Below are positions 5,028 through 5,684 of a DNA stretch of 5,684 nucleotides, piece by piece. The notes beneath the pieces are model-generated. The model made no database searches. It was not told the DNA's origin and was given only the letters and a program-made list of their open reading frames with translations. Every line of letters begins with the position of its first letter. Position 1 is the stretch's first letter. The stretch comes from Atopobium sp. UBA2090 (GTDB taxonomy: Bacteria; Actinomycetota; Coriobacteriia; Coriobacteriales; Atopobiaceae), in contig DCZG01000099.1 of the NCBI GenBank assembly GCA_002331575.1, positions 15,619-21,302 on the forward strand, in the 5' to 3' direction. The position numbers and the translations under genes were made by a program.

Positions 5028-5684
5028 CTAATCGATGTGGTAGAGGAGCTTGGCGTTGCCTGCGAGCATCATATCCTTCTCCTCGTCGGAGACGTCGAGC
5101 TCGCGGACGAACGCCGGTCCGTCGAGCAGCCACTCCCTGCGTACGGGGTATGAGGTGCCCCAGATGATGTGATCGGCGCCAAGAACCCGGACGGCGCATT
5201 CGAGCGCGGCCCTGCCCCACGGCTGCGCGTGGGACATCTCGAAGTAGACGTGGTCGGAGAGGCGCTTGGCCAGGTCGCCGTTGTCGCTCTGGAAGCGCTG
5301 GACCTTGTCGACGCGCCTGCTCGCCTGAGGCAGCAGCATGTCGCGCACCGCGAAGAAGCCGCCGCCAAGCATCGAGTGGACCATGCGGATGTGCGGGTAG
5401 CGCTCGAAGAAGTCGCTGAAGAGCTCGCGTCCGACGGCGGTCGTCTGGTCAACGCATCGCCCGTAGGAGCGGCGGAGGTTGTTGTAGTCGAGCAGCGACG
5501 AGGCGTCGACGGGGATGGGCACGTGATGCACGTAGACCGTGGCGTCCATCGTGTCGAGCTTCTCGAAGAGCGGGGCGAACATCATGTCGTCGAGGTAGTG
5601 GTTCCCATAGTGCGCGCAGAGCTGGACGCCGGCGAAGCCCTTCTCGCCCAGACAGCGGTCAAGCTCGGCATCGACCTCGGGGCC
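5028..5684 (-). CDS. Amidohydrolase-2 family protein (metal-dependent hydrolase/decarboxylase type), N-terminus cut by window edge
   Basis: The frame is open through the right edge, giving the last 218 residues of a protein that would normally have about 270-340. The ATG at 5585 is internal, because family-like sequence (EKGFAGVQL, residues 14-22 of the visible part) precedes it. The visible TIM-barrel landmarks of the ACMSD/amidohydrolase-2 group are VYVHHVP (His53 or His54), MVHSMLGGGFF (His103 with the GGG turn), WGTSYPV (175-181) and the C-terminal AGNAKLLYHID, which matches the usual GNAxxLY ending. In most relatives the WGTSYP position reads GSDYP or GTDYP, with a metal-binding, catalytic Asp; here it is Ser178 (codon TCA). 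The N-terminal HxH motif is outside the window. Family members act as decarboxylases, lactonases or hydrolases on aromatic or sugar-acid compounds. It leads the visible operon, 26 bases before the first ceramidase-like gene, and is probably co-transcribed with both. Exact reaction unknown. Confidence 0.85.
   Translation of the reverse strand, partial: GPEVDAELDRCLGEKGFAGVQLCAHYGNHYLDDMMFAPLFEKLDTMDATVYVHHVPIPVDASSLLDYNNLRRSYGRCVDQTTAVGRELFSDFFERYPHIRMVHSMLGGGFFAVRDMLLPQASRRVDKVQRFQSDNGDLAKRLSDHVYFEMSHAQPWGRAALECAVRVLGADHIIWGTSYPVRREWLLDGPAFVRELDVSDEEKDMMLAGNAKLLYHID

Noticed and set aside
5002..5220. 73-residue N-terminal extension of the 426-residue protein
   Set aside because: It would overlap the amidohydrolase gene by almost 200 bases, is Arg-rich, and lacks family similarity. 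A good Shine-Dalgarno site precedes the ATG at 5001.
5583..5585. ATG at 5585 as the start of the amidohydrolase
   Set aside because: The frame remains open to the window edge and the upstream residues fit the amidohydrolase barrel, so this Met is internal.
1..5684. tRNA, rRNA, CRISPR array, insertion sequence or attachment site
   Set aside because: No cloverleaf, rRNA-like sequence, regularly spaced repeats, transposase-like frames or long terminal repeats were seen.

Overview
The window is a GC-rich bacterial segment with every supportable gene on the minus strand. Strong AGGAGG-type Shine-Dalgarno sites, high-GC codon use and a beta-glucoside-class PTS permease next to cytoplasmic hydrolases suggest a saccharolytic anaerobe, perhaps of the Coriobacteriia (Olsenella/Collinsella type). 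The taxonomic guess is inference; nothing here is diagnostic.

In transcription order (right to left) the layout is as follows. An amidohydrolase-2 family protein enters from the right edge (5028-5684, N-terminus missing). After 26 bases comes a 426-residue protein of the neutral/alkaline ceramidase-like family (3721-5001). Its stop codon overlaps by 4 bases the start of a second, diverged member of the same family (2615-3724, 369 residues). These three look like one operon whose promoter lies outside the window. A regulatory interval (2437-2614) follows, with an array of GGAATT half-sites, a candidate promoter and a structured 5' leader. Next is a PTS EIIBC permease (979-2433) and then a GC-rich hairpin (909-939) without a U-tract. 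A LysR-type regulator comes last (1-859); it lacks only its extreme C-terminus at the left edge.

The likely theme is uptake and intracellular breakdown of a small amide-, ester- or lactone-containing compound, probably sugar-linked. The PTS would import and phosphorylate it, two signal-less ceramidase-fold hydrolases and an amidohydrolase would process it, and the LysR protein would sense it. The substrate cannot be read from the sequence. The most unusual point is the uneven state of the active sites. The 369-residue ceramidase-like protein keeps the family's metal and nucleophile motifs. Its 426-residue partner has Gln and Ala at the positions of the second zinc-binding His and the Ser, and the amidohydrolase has Ser where the family usually has its catalytic Asp.
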